IMG/VR virus record: IMGVR_UViG_3300032235_000310
Location: 1-21,159 of that record
Direction: 5' to 3' (one strand)
Source: a virus
DNA: 21,159 nt
The notes under the pieces were generated by a model. That model saw only the letters and a program-made list of their open reading frames with translations, searched no databases and was not told the origin of the DNA. Of the stretch, positions 12,131-20,169 are shown piece by piece. Position 1 is the first letter of the stretch; the number at the start of each line of letters is the position of its first letter. A program made the position numbers and the translations under genes.

Positions 12131-14329
12131 ATGGCCCAAGGCTATGACCCTGATCTGATCCCCCAGAGCGCTGGTGGTGCGATCAATCGCGGATACAATC
12201 CCAAGACGGGTTTTGCCTTGGGCTCCAACGAGCGCGCCCCGGAGGAGGAAGGTTCCCCCGGTGAGGTGCAGGAGCCGATGTCGGATGAGGAGTTCCGCTA
12301 CATCGTCTTCCAGGCCATCGAGGACTCCGGGACGTACATTGATAGCTACCTCGCGCCAGAGCGCGAGCGGGCGATGTCGTACTACCTCGGGGACGCCTTC
12401 GGGAACGAGGAAGACGGTCGCTCGCAGGTGGTGCTGACTGAAGTCCGCGACACTGTTCTGGCGATGCTCCCGTCTCTTCTCCGCATCTTTACGGGCGGGG
12501 ATCAGATCCTTGAGTTCGTCCCGCGTGGCGCGGAGGACGTGGCTGCTGCGGAGCAGGCCACCGATCTGGTGAACTATATATTTTACCAGGAGAACCCCGG
12601 CTTCCGTATCCTGCACGACGCGATCAAGGATGCCCTGATCCTCAAGACCGGCGTTCTGACGTGGTACAAGCACGACGAAGAGACCGTCGAGTACCACAGC
12701 TACTCCGGCCTCTCTATGGCAGAGGTCAACTTCATTCTCGCTGATCCTACAGTCGAGATGGATATGCTGTCCGAAGAGATGGACATGAATACGGGAGAAG
12801 TCCGTATTTCGATGTCCATCAAGCGGATCAAGCGCGAGCCGAAGTATCGGATTGAGGCGATACCGCCTGAGCAGTTCTTGATTGATAACGAGGCGACGAA
12901 CCTCGACGATGCTCTCTATGTCGGGCGTCGTAAGCTGACGACGATCTCCGAACTTGTCGCCATGGGCTACCCCCGCGACATTATCGAGATGAACGCCGGA
13001 ACCGGCGGCTTCGAGATGAACAACGAAGTGATCGTCCGAAATCCGGCGGATCAGTCGTTCTTCGGCATCACGAACCAGAACGATGAGAGCACCGACAAGG
13101 TGTTCTACGTCGAGTCCTATATCCGCGTGGATAAGGACGGCGACGGGATCGCTGAGCTTCACAAGGTCTGTTCTGTCGGCAACGGCGGCTACATCCTCCA
13201 TCAGGAAGTCGTCCAGCAGGCTCCGTTTGCTTTGCTGGAGCCGGACCCGACACCGCACACGATCTTCGGCAAGTCGATTGCCGATCAGACCATGGACTTG
13301 CAGCTTATCAAGTCCTCCATCATGCGGAACACGCTCGACAGCTTGGCGCAGTCGATCCATCCCCGCACGGTGGTCGTCGAGGGGCAGGTCAACCTTGACG
13401 ACGTGATGAACGTCGAGACGGGCGCTGTGATTCGCGCTCGTGCGCCTGGCATGGTGCAGCCGTTGTCTGAGCCGTTTGTCGGTCAGCAGGCGCTCGGCGT
13501 CATGGCTTATCTGGACGAGGTGAAGACGCAGCGCACTGGTATTTCCCGCACGTCTCAGGGGCTGGATGCCGACGTGCTCCAGTCCACGACCCGCGCGGCT
13601 GTGCAGGCGCAGTTGAGTGCGTCTCAGGATCGCATCGAGATGATCGCGCGCCTGTTCTCGGACGGCATCAAGAGGTGCTTCCAAGGCGTGCTCCAGATGG
13701 TGACACAGCATCAGGACAAGCCGAAGATCATCCGGCTGCGTAACCAGTTCGTCCCGATTGATCCGCGCGGTTGGGACGCGAAAATGGACATGATCGTGAA
13801 CATCGCCCTTGGGCGTGGTTCAGACGATCAGCGGATGATGTTCCTTCAGGCGATCTCTGCCCAGCAGAAGGAGATCATCTCCAACTTCGGCCCGTACAAC
13901 CCACTGGTGTCTCTGGAGCAGTACCGCGACACGCTGGCTGAGATCACGAAGCTGTCCGGCTTCATGGATCCGGCGAAGTTCTGGAAGCCTGTTACCCCGG
14001 ATGATGTTGCGGCATTTATGCAACAGCAACAGAAGCCTCCGGCACCAGATCCGGCGCAGATCCTTGCGCAGGTCGAGGCTGAGAAGATCAAGGCCGACAT
14101 CGTTATCAGCGCGGCCAAGCAGGAATTGGAGCGCCAGAAGGCGATAGCGTCTGCGGATCTGGAGCGGGACAAGCTCTACGTTGACGCGATGCTGAAGGCT
14201 GCTGAGATCCAAGCAAAGTACAACACGCAGGTGGACATGGCCCTTATCAAGGGCGAAGTGGACCGCCAGCGTGCAGAGATACAAGCCATGTTCTCGTCGC
14301 AGCAACCTAACATGCCGGTGACCCAGTGA
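12131..14329 (+). CDS. Portal protein (P22-like)
   Basis: The 732-residue product forms the ring at one head vertex through which DNA enters and leaves and to which the tail is attached. The N-terminal part (DEEFRYIVFQAIEDSG, RSQVVLTEVRDTVLAMLPSLLRIF) and central motifs (YRIEAIPPEQFLIDNEA, YVESYIRVDKDGDGIAE, PHTIFGKSIADQTMDLQ) follow the P22-type portal pattern. The length also agrees with that type rather than with the shorter portals of lambdoid siphoviruses. From about residue 637 on, a Pro-rich hinge is followed by a 90-residue helix rich in Ala, Glu, Lys and Gln, comparable to the coiled barrel of P22 gp1. It starts at ATG 12131, three bases after the previous stop, and its stop overlaps the next start (GTGA). 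Confidence 0.92.
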   Translation: MAQGYDPDLIPQSAGGAINRGYNPKTGFALGSNERAPEEEGSPGEVQEPMSDEEFRYIVFQAIEDSGTYIDSYLAPERERAMSYYLGDAFGNEEDGRSQVVLTEVRDTVLAMLPSLLRIFTGGDQILEFVPRGAEDVAAAEQATDLVNYIFYQENPGFRILHDAIKDALILKTGVLTWYKHDEETVEYHSYSGLSMAEVNFILADPTVEMDMLSEEMDMNTGEVRISMSIKRIKREPKYRIEAIPPEQFLIDNEATNLDDALYVGRRKLTTISELVAMGYPRDIIEMNAGTGGFEMNNEVIVRNPADQSFFGITNQNDESTDKVFYVESYIRVDKDGDGIAELHKVCSVGNGGYILHQEVVQQAPFALLEPDPTPHTIFGKSIADQTMDLQLIKSSIMRNTLDSLAQSIHPRTVVVEGQVNLDDVMNVETGAVIRARAPGMVQPLSEPFVGQQALGVMAYLDEVKTQRTGISRTSQGLDADVLQSTTRAAVQAQLSASQDRIEMIARLFSDGIKRCFQGVLQMVTQHQDKPKIIRLRNQFVPIDPRGWDAKMDMIVNIALGRGSDDQRMMFLQAISAQQKEIISNFGPYNPLVSLEQYRDTLAEITKLSGFMDPAKFWKPVTPDDVAAFMQQQQKPPAPDPAQILAQVEAEKIKADIVISAAKQELERQKAIASADLERDKLYVDAMLKAAEIQAKYNTQVDMALIKGEVDRQRAEIQAMFSSQQPNMPVTQ

Positions 14330-14580
14330 GTACGTTTGAACAGGAAACGCTCTGGATCGCCGCCAAAGGAATGGCGAACGACAAAGCGGTGCAGGAAGTT
14401 TTGCGGCGGCTGAAGGAGCGGGCGGTAGATGACTGGGCGTCATCACCGCCCGAAGCCGACGCCAAGAGATTGGATGCGTACCACATGGTGCGCGCCATAG
14501 CTGCGTTTGAGTCTGAGCTAACTGCGCTCGCCGCAGAGCCAGACGTGGTGCGGTTCAACAGACGCTTGAGAAAAGCGTAA
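14326..14580 (+). CDS. Small helical protein after portal
   Basis: The 84-residue protein starts at GTG (14326) within the GTGA overlap with the portal stop. It is predicted to be nearly all helix (ETLWIAAKGMANDKAVQEVLRRL, DAKRLDAYHMVRAIAAFESELTAL). Short helical proteins of this sort often stand between portal and scaffold genes. No family is recognised and the role is unknown; an assembly or scaffold-related function is only inferred from position. Confidence 0.65.
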   Translation: MSTFEQETLWIAAKGMANDKAVQEVLRRLKERAVDDWASSPPEADAKRLDAYHMVRAIAAFESELTALAAEPDVVRFNRRLRKA

Positions 14581-14595
14581 CAATGGAGTAATACT

Positions 14596-15615
14596 TTGTC
14601 TAATGCCGAACAATCGCGGCCCAGCGAACTCGGTCTAGCAGATGCCACTGCTCGTTTCGCGTCTTTGATGGACGGTGCTCCGCAACCGGAGAAGAAGGCG
14701 AACACAGAGGCTCCTGCCGCAGTCGAAGAGACTGAGGCGACAGATGAGTTGTCTTATGACGCGCAGCCCTTAGAGGGTGAGGCCACCGACGAGGTGTCCG
14801 ACGAGGGCGGTGAAGGCAGCGACTCTGGTTCTGATGAGGATTCCTCAAGTGAGGATCTTTCAGATGATACTCTCGTCACCGTCGTAATCGACGGCAAGAC
14901 GCAGAAAGTCACCCTGAAAGAGGCTCGGGACGGGTATCAGCGTCAGGCGGATTACCAGCGCAAGACCCAAGCCCTTGCAGAGCAAAGGCGAGAGGTCGAG
15001 TCGATACGTCAGGCGACGGAAGGCGAGAAGGCCGCTTATGCAGAAGCTGTGAGTGCGCTACGGCAGGAGATGGAAAGATATCTCCCGCAGGAACCGGACT
15101 GGCAGAAGCTGCATCAGGATGACCCGATCAACTTCCCGATCATTGAGAAGCAGTGGCGTGATTACAAAGCCCAACTTGCTGCGGTGCAGCAGCAGGAGGC
15201 GGTAATCAAGGCGCAGCAGGCTCGTGAGCAGCAAGAGCAGCTTAGGCAGATTGTCGAGGAAGGACGAAAGTACATCTTCGAAAAGATGCCCGAGTGGAAG
15301 GATGAGGCAAAGTGGTCTGCCGCGCAGAAGTCTCTGCGCGATTACGGCAAGACAGTCGGCTACTCGGATGACGAGTTGGCTGCTGCCACTGACCCCCGCG
15401 CTATCATCGTTCTTGAGAAGGCGCGTAAGTACGATGCTCTTCAGGCTAATCGCCCGCAGCCCAGCAAGGGATCTGCACCGAAGCCGATGAGGACCGGCAA
15501 CCTCGCGTCATCGCCTAAGCAGACGACGGAAATTGCGAAGGTAAAACAGCGTCTCAAATCCACAGGCCACGTCAACGACGCGGCTGCCATCTTCGCCATG
15601 CTAGACAGGAAGTAA
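14596..15615 (+). CDS. Capsid scaffolding protein
   Basis: The 339-residue product sits between portal and major capsid genes. The N-terminal third is acidic and low-complexity (runs of Glu, Asp, Ser, about residues 30-92). A short beta segment TVVIDGKTQKVTLKEARDGY (about 96-115) is a recurring motif in podoviral scaffold proteins. The middle, about 115-225, is a long Gln/Glu/Lys/Arg coiled coil, and the basic Lys-rich C terminus could contact the capsid protein, as in P22. It would direct prohead assembly and leave before or during packaging. The start is TTG at 14596 with GGAG seven bases upstream; no suitable ATG is present. Confidence 0.85.
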   Translation: MSNAEQSRPSELGLADATARFASLMDGAPQPEKKANTEAPAAVEETEATDELSYDAQPLEGEATDEVSDEGGEGSDSGSDEDSSSEDLSDDTLVTVVIDGKTQKVTLKEARDGYQRQADYQRKTQALAEQRREVESIRQATEGEKAAYAEAVSALRQEMERYLPQEPDWQKLHQDDPINFPIIEKQWRDYKAQLAAVQQQEAVIKAQQAREQQEQLRQIVEEGRKYIFEKMPEWKDEAKWSAAQKSLRDYGKTVGYSDDELAAATDPRAIIVLEKARKYDALQANRPQPSKGSAPKPMRTGNLASSPKQTTEIAKVKQRLKSTGHVNDAAAIFAMLDRK

Positions 15616-15619
15616 AACA

Positions 15620-16603
15620 ATGGCTTCTCTCTCCAAGGTTACGACCTACGACGGTCCGAACTCCATCCGTGAAGACCTCGCGAACATCATCTACGACATC
15701 TCGCCCGTTGACACGCCGTTCATCTCGAACATTGGCCGTGACACCTGCGAGAACACCTACTTCGAGTGGCAGACGGACGCTCTCGCTGCAGCTGACACCA
15801 CGAACGCCGCCATCGAAGGCGCGGACGCTGGCAACGCCAACTTCGACCCGACTGTCCGCGTGGGTAACTACACGCAGATCAGCACGAAGGTGATCTCCGT
15901 CTCCGGCACCGATGACTCGGTGAACAACGCCGGTATGCGCACCCAGATGGCCTACCAGACTGCGAAGTCTGCGAAGGAGCTGAAGCGCGACATGGAAGCC
16001 ATCGTCACCAGCAACCAGGCTGGCGTCGCGGGCAACAGCACGTCCACGCCCCGCAAGACCGCTGGTCTTCCGACGTGGCTCATCACCAACTCGCAGGCGA
16101 ACGGCGCGACCGTCTCCTCGATGTCCGGTGCTGGCGGCAACGGCTACCCCTCGACCGCGTGGACGAGCCTTTCGACCTCGACAGACGTTGCTCTGACCGA
16201 GACCATGCTCAAGACCGCTATTCAGCAGGTCTGGACGCAGGGCGGTGACCCCAAAATCTTCATGGTCAACGCTTACAACAAGACTGTCGCCTCTGCGTTT
16301 GCTGGCCTTGCTCAGCAGCGCATTAACTACACCTCCGCTACGCCGATGAAGATCATCGCCACGGCTGACGTGTACTTGGGCGACTTCGGTGAGGTTTCCA
16401 TCGTTCCGAACCGCTTCCAGCCCGGCAACTTCGCCTTTGTGCTGGACCCGGAGTACGCTTCGATCTCGTACCTGCGTCCGTTCCGCACGTTCGATCTCGC
16501 CAAGACCGGCGACTCGGACAAGAAGGAAATGGTTGTCGAGTACGGCCTGCGCGTCCGCAGCGAGAAGGCTCACGCTGTGATCGCGAACATCATCCCGTCG
16601 TGA
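15620..16603 (+). CDS. Major capsid protein (SU10 type / DUF5309, HK97 fold)
   Basis: The 327-residue protein opens MASLSKVTTYDGPNSIREDL, with IYDISPVDTPFISNIGRD next and TYFEWQTDALAAADTTNA after. The N-terminal SPxDTPF and F-EWQTD-L motifs are typical of DUF5309 major capsid proteins, as in the short-tailed coliphage SU10. The C-terminal half includes the YLGDFG and VLDPEYASISYLRPF segments usual for this family. There is no obvious cleaved N-terminal domain; scaffolding is provided by the separate gene upstream. AGGAAG precedes the ATG by a suitable distance. Codons are uniformly C- or G-ending, more so than in neighbours, as expected for a highly expressed gene. A strong terminator follows. 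Confidence 0.93.
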   Translation: MASLSKVTTYDGPNSIREDLANIIYDISPVDTPFISNIGRDTCENTYFEWQTDALAAADTTNAAIEGADAGNANFDPTVRVGNYTQISTKVISVSGTDDSVNNAGMRTQMAYQTAKSAKELKRDMEAIVTSNQAGVAGNSTSTPRKTAGLPTWLITNSQANGATVSSMSGAGGNGYPSTAWTSLSTSTDVALTETMLKTAIQQVWTQGGDPKIFMVNAYNKTVASAFAGLAQQRINYTSATPMKIIATADVYLGDFGEVSIVPNRFQPGNFAFVLDPEYASISYLRPFRTFDLAKTGDSDKKEMVVEYGLRVRSEKAHAVIANIIPS

Positions 16604-16610
16604 TGAGTAG

Positions 16611-16637
16611 AGGGCGGGGGACATCCCCCGCCCTTTT
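16611..16637 (+). terminator. Intrinsic terminator after major capsid gene
   Basis: GGGCGGGGG at 16612-16620, loop ACAT, CCCCCGCCC at 16625-16633 and then TTTT at 16634-16637: a perfect 9-bp GC stem with a short T tail, eight bases after the capsid stop. It would set a high capsid dose and lower downstream expression; the short T tail suggests incomplete termination, since the operon continues. Confidence 0.8.
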
Positions 16638-16651
16638 CATGGAGAGGGCAT

Positions 16652-16981
16652 ATGGCAGAGGAATACGCTCCCGGTTCGTTCAATCTGGGATACGACAGCA
16701 TCAGCGGAACGCTGACCAAGATGCACATCACGACAGATCAGAAGCTGATTTTCGAGGATGTCGTGAACATCGACCAGATCGCCGCTCAGAACAAGATCGA
16801 CCGAGACGCGATCAGCAACACAGAGAAGTTGCCGGATGGGATGGTCCGGGTGGCATCTCTTCCCATGTTGGTGTACTTTGATCTGAAGAAGCGGGGCATC
16901 TTGGAAGACAAGACGGCTCTTCGGAAGTGGCTCAAGTCGGAAGAGGCGGTACCCTTCCGAACTCATAGGATCACTAGCTGA
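16652..16981 (+). CDS. Conserved phage protein between capsid and adaptor genes
   Basis: The 109-residue protein starts MAEEYAPGSFNLGYDSISG, with LPDGMVRVASLPMLVYFDLKKRG and ALRKWLKSEEAVPFRTHRI near the end. Similar small proteins occur in other podoviruses beside capsid and adaptor genes; no function is known to me. It is probably a head-completion or assembly factor, inferred from position. GGAGAGGG stands just before the ATG, directly after the terminator stem. Its stop overlaps the adaptor start (TGATG). Confidence 0.7.
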   Translation: MAEEYAPGSFNLGYDSISGTLTKMHITTDQKLIFEDVVNIDQIAAQNKIDRDAISNTEKLPDGMVRVASLPMLVYFDLKKRGILEDKTALRKWLKSEEAVPFRTHRITS

Positions 16982-17601
16982 TGCCCACGATTACCAATTA
17001 CTCGACACTTCAGAGCGCGGTTGCCGACTATCTGAACCGGGCGGATCTGACCTCTCAGATCCCCATGTTCATCCAGTTCGTTGAGGCTGACATCAGCACG
17101 CGCCTTCGTTGTCGGGAGATGGTTGTTCGTGCGACCACGACGAACGATGAAGAGTTCGTCGAGCTACCTACCGATTTTCTGCAAGCCCTCAATCTGCAAA
17201 TCGTCGGCGGAAAGACGCCTCTTCGCTATGTCACGCTGGACGAGGCGGACCAGATCAAAGCCTCCCAAATCTATACGCAGGTTGTCGCATACACGATAGT
17301 CGATGGAGCTATCGAGCTTGTTCCTGCGCCCGCAGACGATGTTCAGATTGAGATGGTTTATTACCAGCAGGTTCCGCCTCTCTCTAACGTAACCACTACA
17401 AACTGGCTTCTGTCGAAGTCGCCGGACGTGTACCTATACGGGGCGCTTGTCCATGCTGCGCCTTTCCTGATGGATGACCAGCGGATCAACACCTTCGCTT
17501 CTTTCTACGCCCAGCGAGTTGAGGCGCTGAACTTGGACTCTGACCGCGCTGTGCATAGCGGTTCACCGCTTGTCGCGCGCCCGAGAGTGAGGTTCGGATG
17601 A
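16981..17601 (+). CDS. Head-tail adaptor (SU10 adaptor-like)
   Basis: The 206-residue protein begins TITNYSTLQSAVADYLNR and has FVELPTDFLQALNLQI, LRYVTLDEADQIKAS and DVYLYGALVHAAPFLMDD. This succession (ADYLNR-DL, LPxDFL, YLYGAL-xAAPFL-DD) is that of the podoviral adaptor family exemplified by SU10, whose subunits bind below the portal and join it to the nozzle. The all-helical core plus a beta insertion agrees. The start is coupled to the previous gene (TGATG), and the stop overlaps the next small frame (ATGA). Confidence 0.82.
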   Translation: MPTITNYSTLQSAVADYLNRADLTSQIPMFIQFVEADISTRLRCREMVVRATTTNDEEFVELPTDFLQALNLQIVGGKTPLRYVTLDEADQIKASQIYTQVVAYTIVDGAIELVPAPADDVQIEMVYYQQVPPLSNVTTTNWLLSKSPDVYLYGALVHAAPFLMDDQRINTFASFYAQRVEALNLDSDRAVHSGSPLVARPRVRFG

Positions 17602-17768
17602 GCCAGTGCAACGATTGGCCCATTGTCCCTGTTCTACCGGCTACGTGGTCCACGCAGGGGCTAAACCCTTCAAGCTGGACGATCATACAAAAGGTTAACC
17701 TCACTTGGGGTTTAGGGCGGCGTCTCCTTTGGGGTGAGTGCCGGTTCCTTGTCTGGCTTCAGAATTAG
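17598..17768 (+). CDS. Small Trp-rich phage protein, 56 residues
   Basis: An ATGA overlap with the adaptor stop opens a 56-codon frame beginning MSQCNDWPIVPVLPATWSTQ and ending ECRFLVWLQN. It has six Trp and no basic cluster. Nothing recognisable; the WS-QGLNPSSWT part recalls short beta proteins of phage tails, but only loosely. It fills the space between adaptor and fibre genes, which supports coding. The last part could be non-coding if the true stop had been lost. Confidence 0.45.
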   Translation: MSQCNDWPIVPVLPATWSTQGLNPSSWTIIQKVNLTWGLGRRLLWGECRFLVWLQN

Positions 17769-17779
17769 AGAGAGCGCCA

Positions 17780-18733
17780 ATGGCCGACTCATTTACAACG
17801 AACCTCAACCTCACGAAGCCCGAAGTTGGCGCTTCCAAGGACTCTTGGGGGACGAAGCTTAACTCGGATATGGATACGATTGACGCGCTATTCGCCCCTA
17901 GCGGGAATGGTACGTCTGTCGGGCTCAACGTCGGGGCCGGGAAGACACTGAACGCTACGAACGGAGAAGTATTGCTTCCCGCTGTAGCGGCTCCTGCCCA
18001 AACAGCAGATGGGTCTGTCGTTTGGGATAGCGATGATAACCTTCTTACTGTTGGGACTGGCTCTGCGCGTAAGGTTATGGCTGACACCGACAGCGCCCAG
18101 ACGTTGACGAACAAGACGTTGACGAGCCCAGTAGTCAACACGCCGACAGTCTCAACGCCGACTATAACGGGCGGAACAATCAACAGTACGCCAATTGGCG
18201 GGACAACTCCTGCTACTGGTGCATTTACGACATTGTCCGCTAGTGGTGCTTCGACACTCACCGGAAATATCGGCACGTCTGGAGATGTCACGCTCAACAG
18301 TGTATCAACTGAGCGCAGAGTAAATTGGACGCTGACAGGGAAGACCGTATATTTCTTCATCCGCGATAGCGATGATACGTGCGGCCTTTATGACACGGGG
18401 ACAAGTTCATCGAGATTTATCTCCGATGTATCCGGCAACTTCACAGCTACTGGAAACGTCACGGCATATTCTGACGCCCGCCTAAAAGAAAACATTGAGA
18501 CCATTTCCGGCGCACTTGGGAAAGTCGCAGCCATGCGTGGTGTCACGTACACGCGAAAGGATACCGGCGCTAAAGGTATCGGTGTTTTGGCGCAAGAGAT
18601 GCAGGAGGTTATCCCAGAGGCCGTTCTTAACAATGGAGAGCACTTGTCCGTATCTTACGGAAACCTCGTGGGCGTCCTCATTGAGGCCATTAAGGAACTA
18701 TCGGAGCGGGTCCGTAAATTGGAGGGCGACTGA
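17780..18733 (+). CDS. Second tail fibre/spike with S74 chaperone domain
   Basis: The 317-residue protein starts MADSFTTNLNLTKPEVGASK, with DSWGTKLNSDMDTIDALF after it, a common N-terminal anchor of phage tail proteins. Beta repeats follow (LTNKTLTSPVVNTPTVSTPTI, GAFTTLSASG). At residue 231 begins SDARLKENIETISGAL, the canonical S74 self-cleavage motif (Ser231, Lys236), followed by GVTYTRKDTGAKGIGVLAQE and a coiled-coil end. The domain trimerises the fibre and is removed autocatalytically. Start ATG 17780 is preferred to a longer frame starting at 17738, which would overlap the previous gene. The stop overlaps the next start (TGATG). Confidence 0.88.
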   Translation: MADSFTTNLNLTKPEVGASKDSWGTKLNSDMDTIDALFAPSGNGTSVGLNVGAGKTLNATNGEVLLPAVAAPAQTADGSVVWDSDDNLLTVGTGSARKVMADTDSAQTLTNKTLTSPVVNTPTVSTPTITGGTINSTPIGGTTPATGAFTTLSASGASTLTGNIGTSGDVTLNSVSTERRVNWTLTGKTVYFFIRDSDDTCGLYDTGTSSSRFISDVSGNFTATGNVTAYSDARLKENIETISGALGKVAAMRGVTYTRKDTGAKGIGVLAQEMQEVIPEAVLNNGEHLSVSYGNLVGVLIEAIKELSERVRKLEGD

Positions 18734-19512
18734 TGCCGCTTCCTTCCTCCGGTACTATATCCTTAAACCAAATAAACGCTGAGTTCGGACGAGGCACAAA
18801 CCTCAACGCCTATCGTGGTGGTCCGTTTTGGCGGCCAGGCACCGCGACGACGTTTTACTTCCCCACGGGTCTTATTTCTCTCTCTGACTTTTACGGCACG
18901 CTGGGAGCGAGCCCGGTCGTCCCTGGTTCTACAACTTACTCAAGTCCGGGTACGTATTCCTTCTCTGTCCCTCTTTACAACACGATCACAATCGAGGTGT
19001 GGGGCGGTGGTGGTGGTGGTTCGTTCTACAACCAAGGAACTCAGGCGAGCGGCGGCGGTGGAGGCACATCTACTGCTTCTATAGCGCAAGGAACCTTGAT
19101 CTCTACGGGCGGGCAAGGTGGTTTTCTTTTCGGAGGACCGTCGTCTGCCGGTGGCACGGGTTCTGGCCCCGCTGGATCTACAACCGCAAGCGGCGGTTCA
19201 TCTGCACAGGCATATCCATATCCGACTGGAGGCGCAGGCGGTGGTCCCGGGGGCGGTGGCGGCGGATACTACCTTACCAACGGCGGGCGCGGCGGAACCC
19301 CGGGCGGCGGTGGCGCAGGATATAGCACTTTGTCTCCGGGTGGGAACTTCCGATCAGTGTCCGGTGGTGGTGGGGGAGGCTACGTTTCCTACACAACTAC
19401 TGCTAGCATAGGGTCTGCAATCTCTCTTACCGTTGCGGCTGGAGGCGATGGAGCTTTCGGCGTCCCCGACGCCGATGGTGGCCCCGGAATTGTCAAGTTC
19501 ACATGGAGTTGA
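18733..19512 (+). CDS. Glycine-rich tail/adhesin-type protein
   Basis: The 259-residue protein starts MPLPSSGTISLNQINAEFGR, then GTNLNAYRG and LISLSDFYG, an N-terminal module shared by many phage minor tail proteins. The rest is Gly-rich (runs of 4-6 Gly; GGAGGGPGGGGGGYY type), interrupted by Tyr/Ser/Thr turns. It closes with SLTVAAGGDGAF and GGPGIVKFTW. Glycine-rich polyglycine-II sandwiches form the receptor-binding part of S16 gp38-like adhesins, so a tip-adhesin role is plausible, though the fold here is inferred from composition. The direct neighbour of the second S74 fibre, coupled by TGATG, it is likely to be assembled with it. Confidence 0.75.
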   Translation: MPLPSSGTISLNQINAEFGRGTNLNAYRGGPFWRPGTATTFYFPTGLISLSDFYGTLGASPVVPGSTTYSSPGTYSFSVPLYNTITIEVWGGGGGGSFYNQGTQASGGGGGTSTASIAQGTLISTGGQGGFLFGGPSSAGGTGSGPAGSTTASGGSSAQAYPYPTGGAGGGPGGGGGGYYLTNGGRGGTPGGGGAGYSTLSPGGNFRSVSGGGGGGYVSYTTTASIGSAISLTVAAGGDGAFGVPDADGGPGIVKFTWS

Positions 19513-19515
19513 CCT

Positions 19516-20169
19516 ATGCTCAAGCAAGGCTCCGTTCCGGTTGATACAATCTTCGTCCATTGCTCGGCAACTCGCCCGGATTGGATGGAAACGTACCCAT
19601 TGAGCGCGAAGGTCTCCGAGATTGCTCGGTGGCATAAGCAGCGGGGATGGGGTTCTATCGGGTATCACTATGTCATCGACCGGAACGGGGAGGTTGCGGT
19701 TGGCCGCCCTGAGACCACTGAGGGCGCGCACGTTCGCGGACACAACAAGGGGTCTATCGGTATCTGCCTAGTTGGGGGGCATGGCTCTTCCGAGAACGAT
19801 GCCTTTGAGAAGAATTACACCTCCAAGCAGGCCAAGGCGCTGCGGGAGTTGATCTCCGACATCAGCCATCGCGCAGAGGGCGTGAGCGTTCGCGGTCACA
19901 ACGAGGTCGCGGCTAAGGCTTGCCCAGGTTTTAACGTGAAGCGGTGGATGGACGCGAAGCCTCCGAAGAAGAAGCTCTCCGAGAGCACGACGATGCAGGC
20001 CAGCGCAGCGCAGGTTGCCGCTGGAGCAGGCGCGGGCATCACGGCGGTGAGCGCCCTAGAGGGCCATGCGCAGCTTATCGTGATTGCGTTCGCTGTGGTT
20101 GCTGTCTGTGCTGCGGCGTGGGTTATGCGTCGGCGTATCCAGCAATGGGCGAAGGAGCAGGGCGAATGA
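19516..20169 (+). CDS. Endolysin: N-acetylmuramoyl-L-alanine amidase with C-terminal membrane anchor
   Basis: The 217-residue enzyme should cut the bond between muramic acid and L-Ala in peptidoglycan. Residues 8-148 are an Amidase_2/PGRP domain of the T7-lysozyme type: His15 (FVHCSATRP), Tyr50 (GYHYVIDRNG), EGAHVRGHNKGSIGICLVGG, and RGHNEVAAKACPGF with His128, Lys134 and Cys136. The His-Lys-Cys spacing (6 and 8) equals that of T7 lysozyme (His122, Lys128, Cys130), so the zinc site is complete. Unlike T7 lysozyme, a Lys-rich linker leads to an Ala/Gly-rich stretch (163-180) and a clear membrane helix at about 186-205, followed by RRR. There is no N-terminal signal. Its stop overlaps the spanin start (ATGA). 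Confidence 0.92.
   Translation: MLKQGSVPVDTIFVHCSATRPDWMETYPLSAKVSEIARWHKQRGWGSIGYHYVIDRNGEVAVGRPETTEGAHVRGHNKGSIGICLVGGHGSSENDAFEKNYTSKQAKALRELISDISHRAEGVSVRGHNEVAAKACPGFNVKRWMDAKPPKKKLSESTTMQASAAQVAAGAGAGITAVSALEGHAQLIVIAFAVVAVCAAAWVMRRRIQQWAKEQGE

Noticed and set aside
12089-13711. 540-codon open frame on the minus strand
   Set aside because: It lies antisense to the P22-like portal gene, its protein is rich in His, Arg, Leu and Asp without any domain, and it has no ribosome binding site; it is a by-product of GC-ending codons.
14307-14705. 132-codon minus-strand frame antisense to the small helical protein and scaffold start
   Set aside because: The plus-strand genes have coupled starts or a good ribosome binding site; the antisense protein is Ser/Ala-rich without a motif.
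15572-16624. 350-codon open frame on the minus strand
   Set aside because: Antisense to the major capsid gene, composition dominated by Arg, Val, Gly and Asp, and no recognisable motif; the strong codon bias of the capsid gene explains it.
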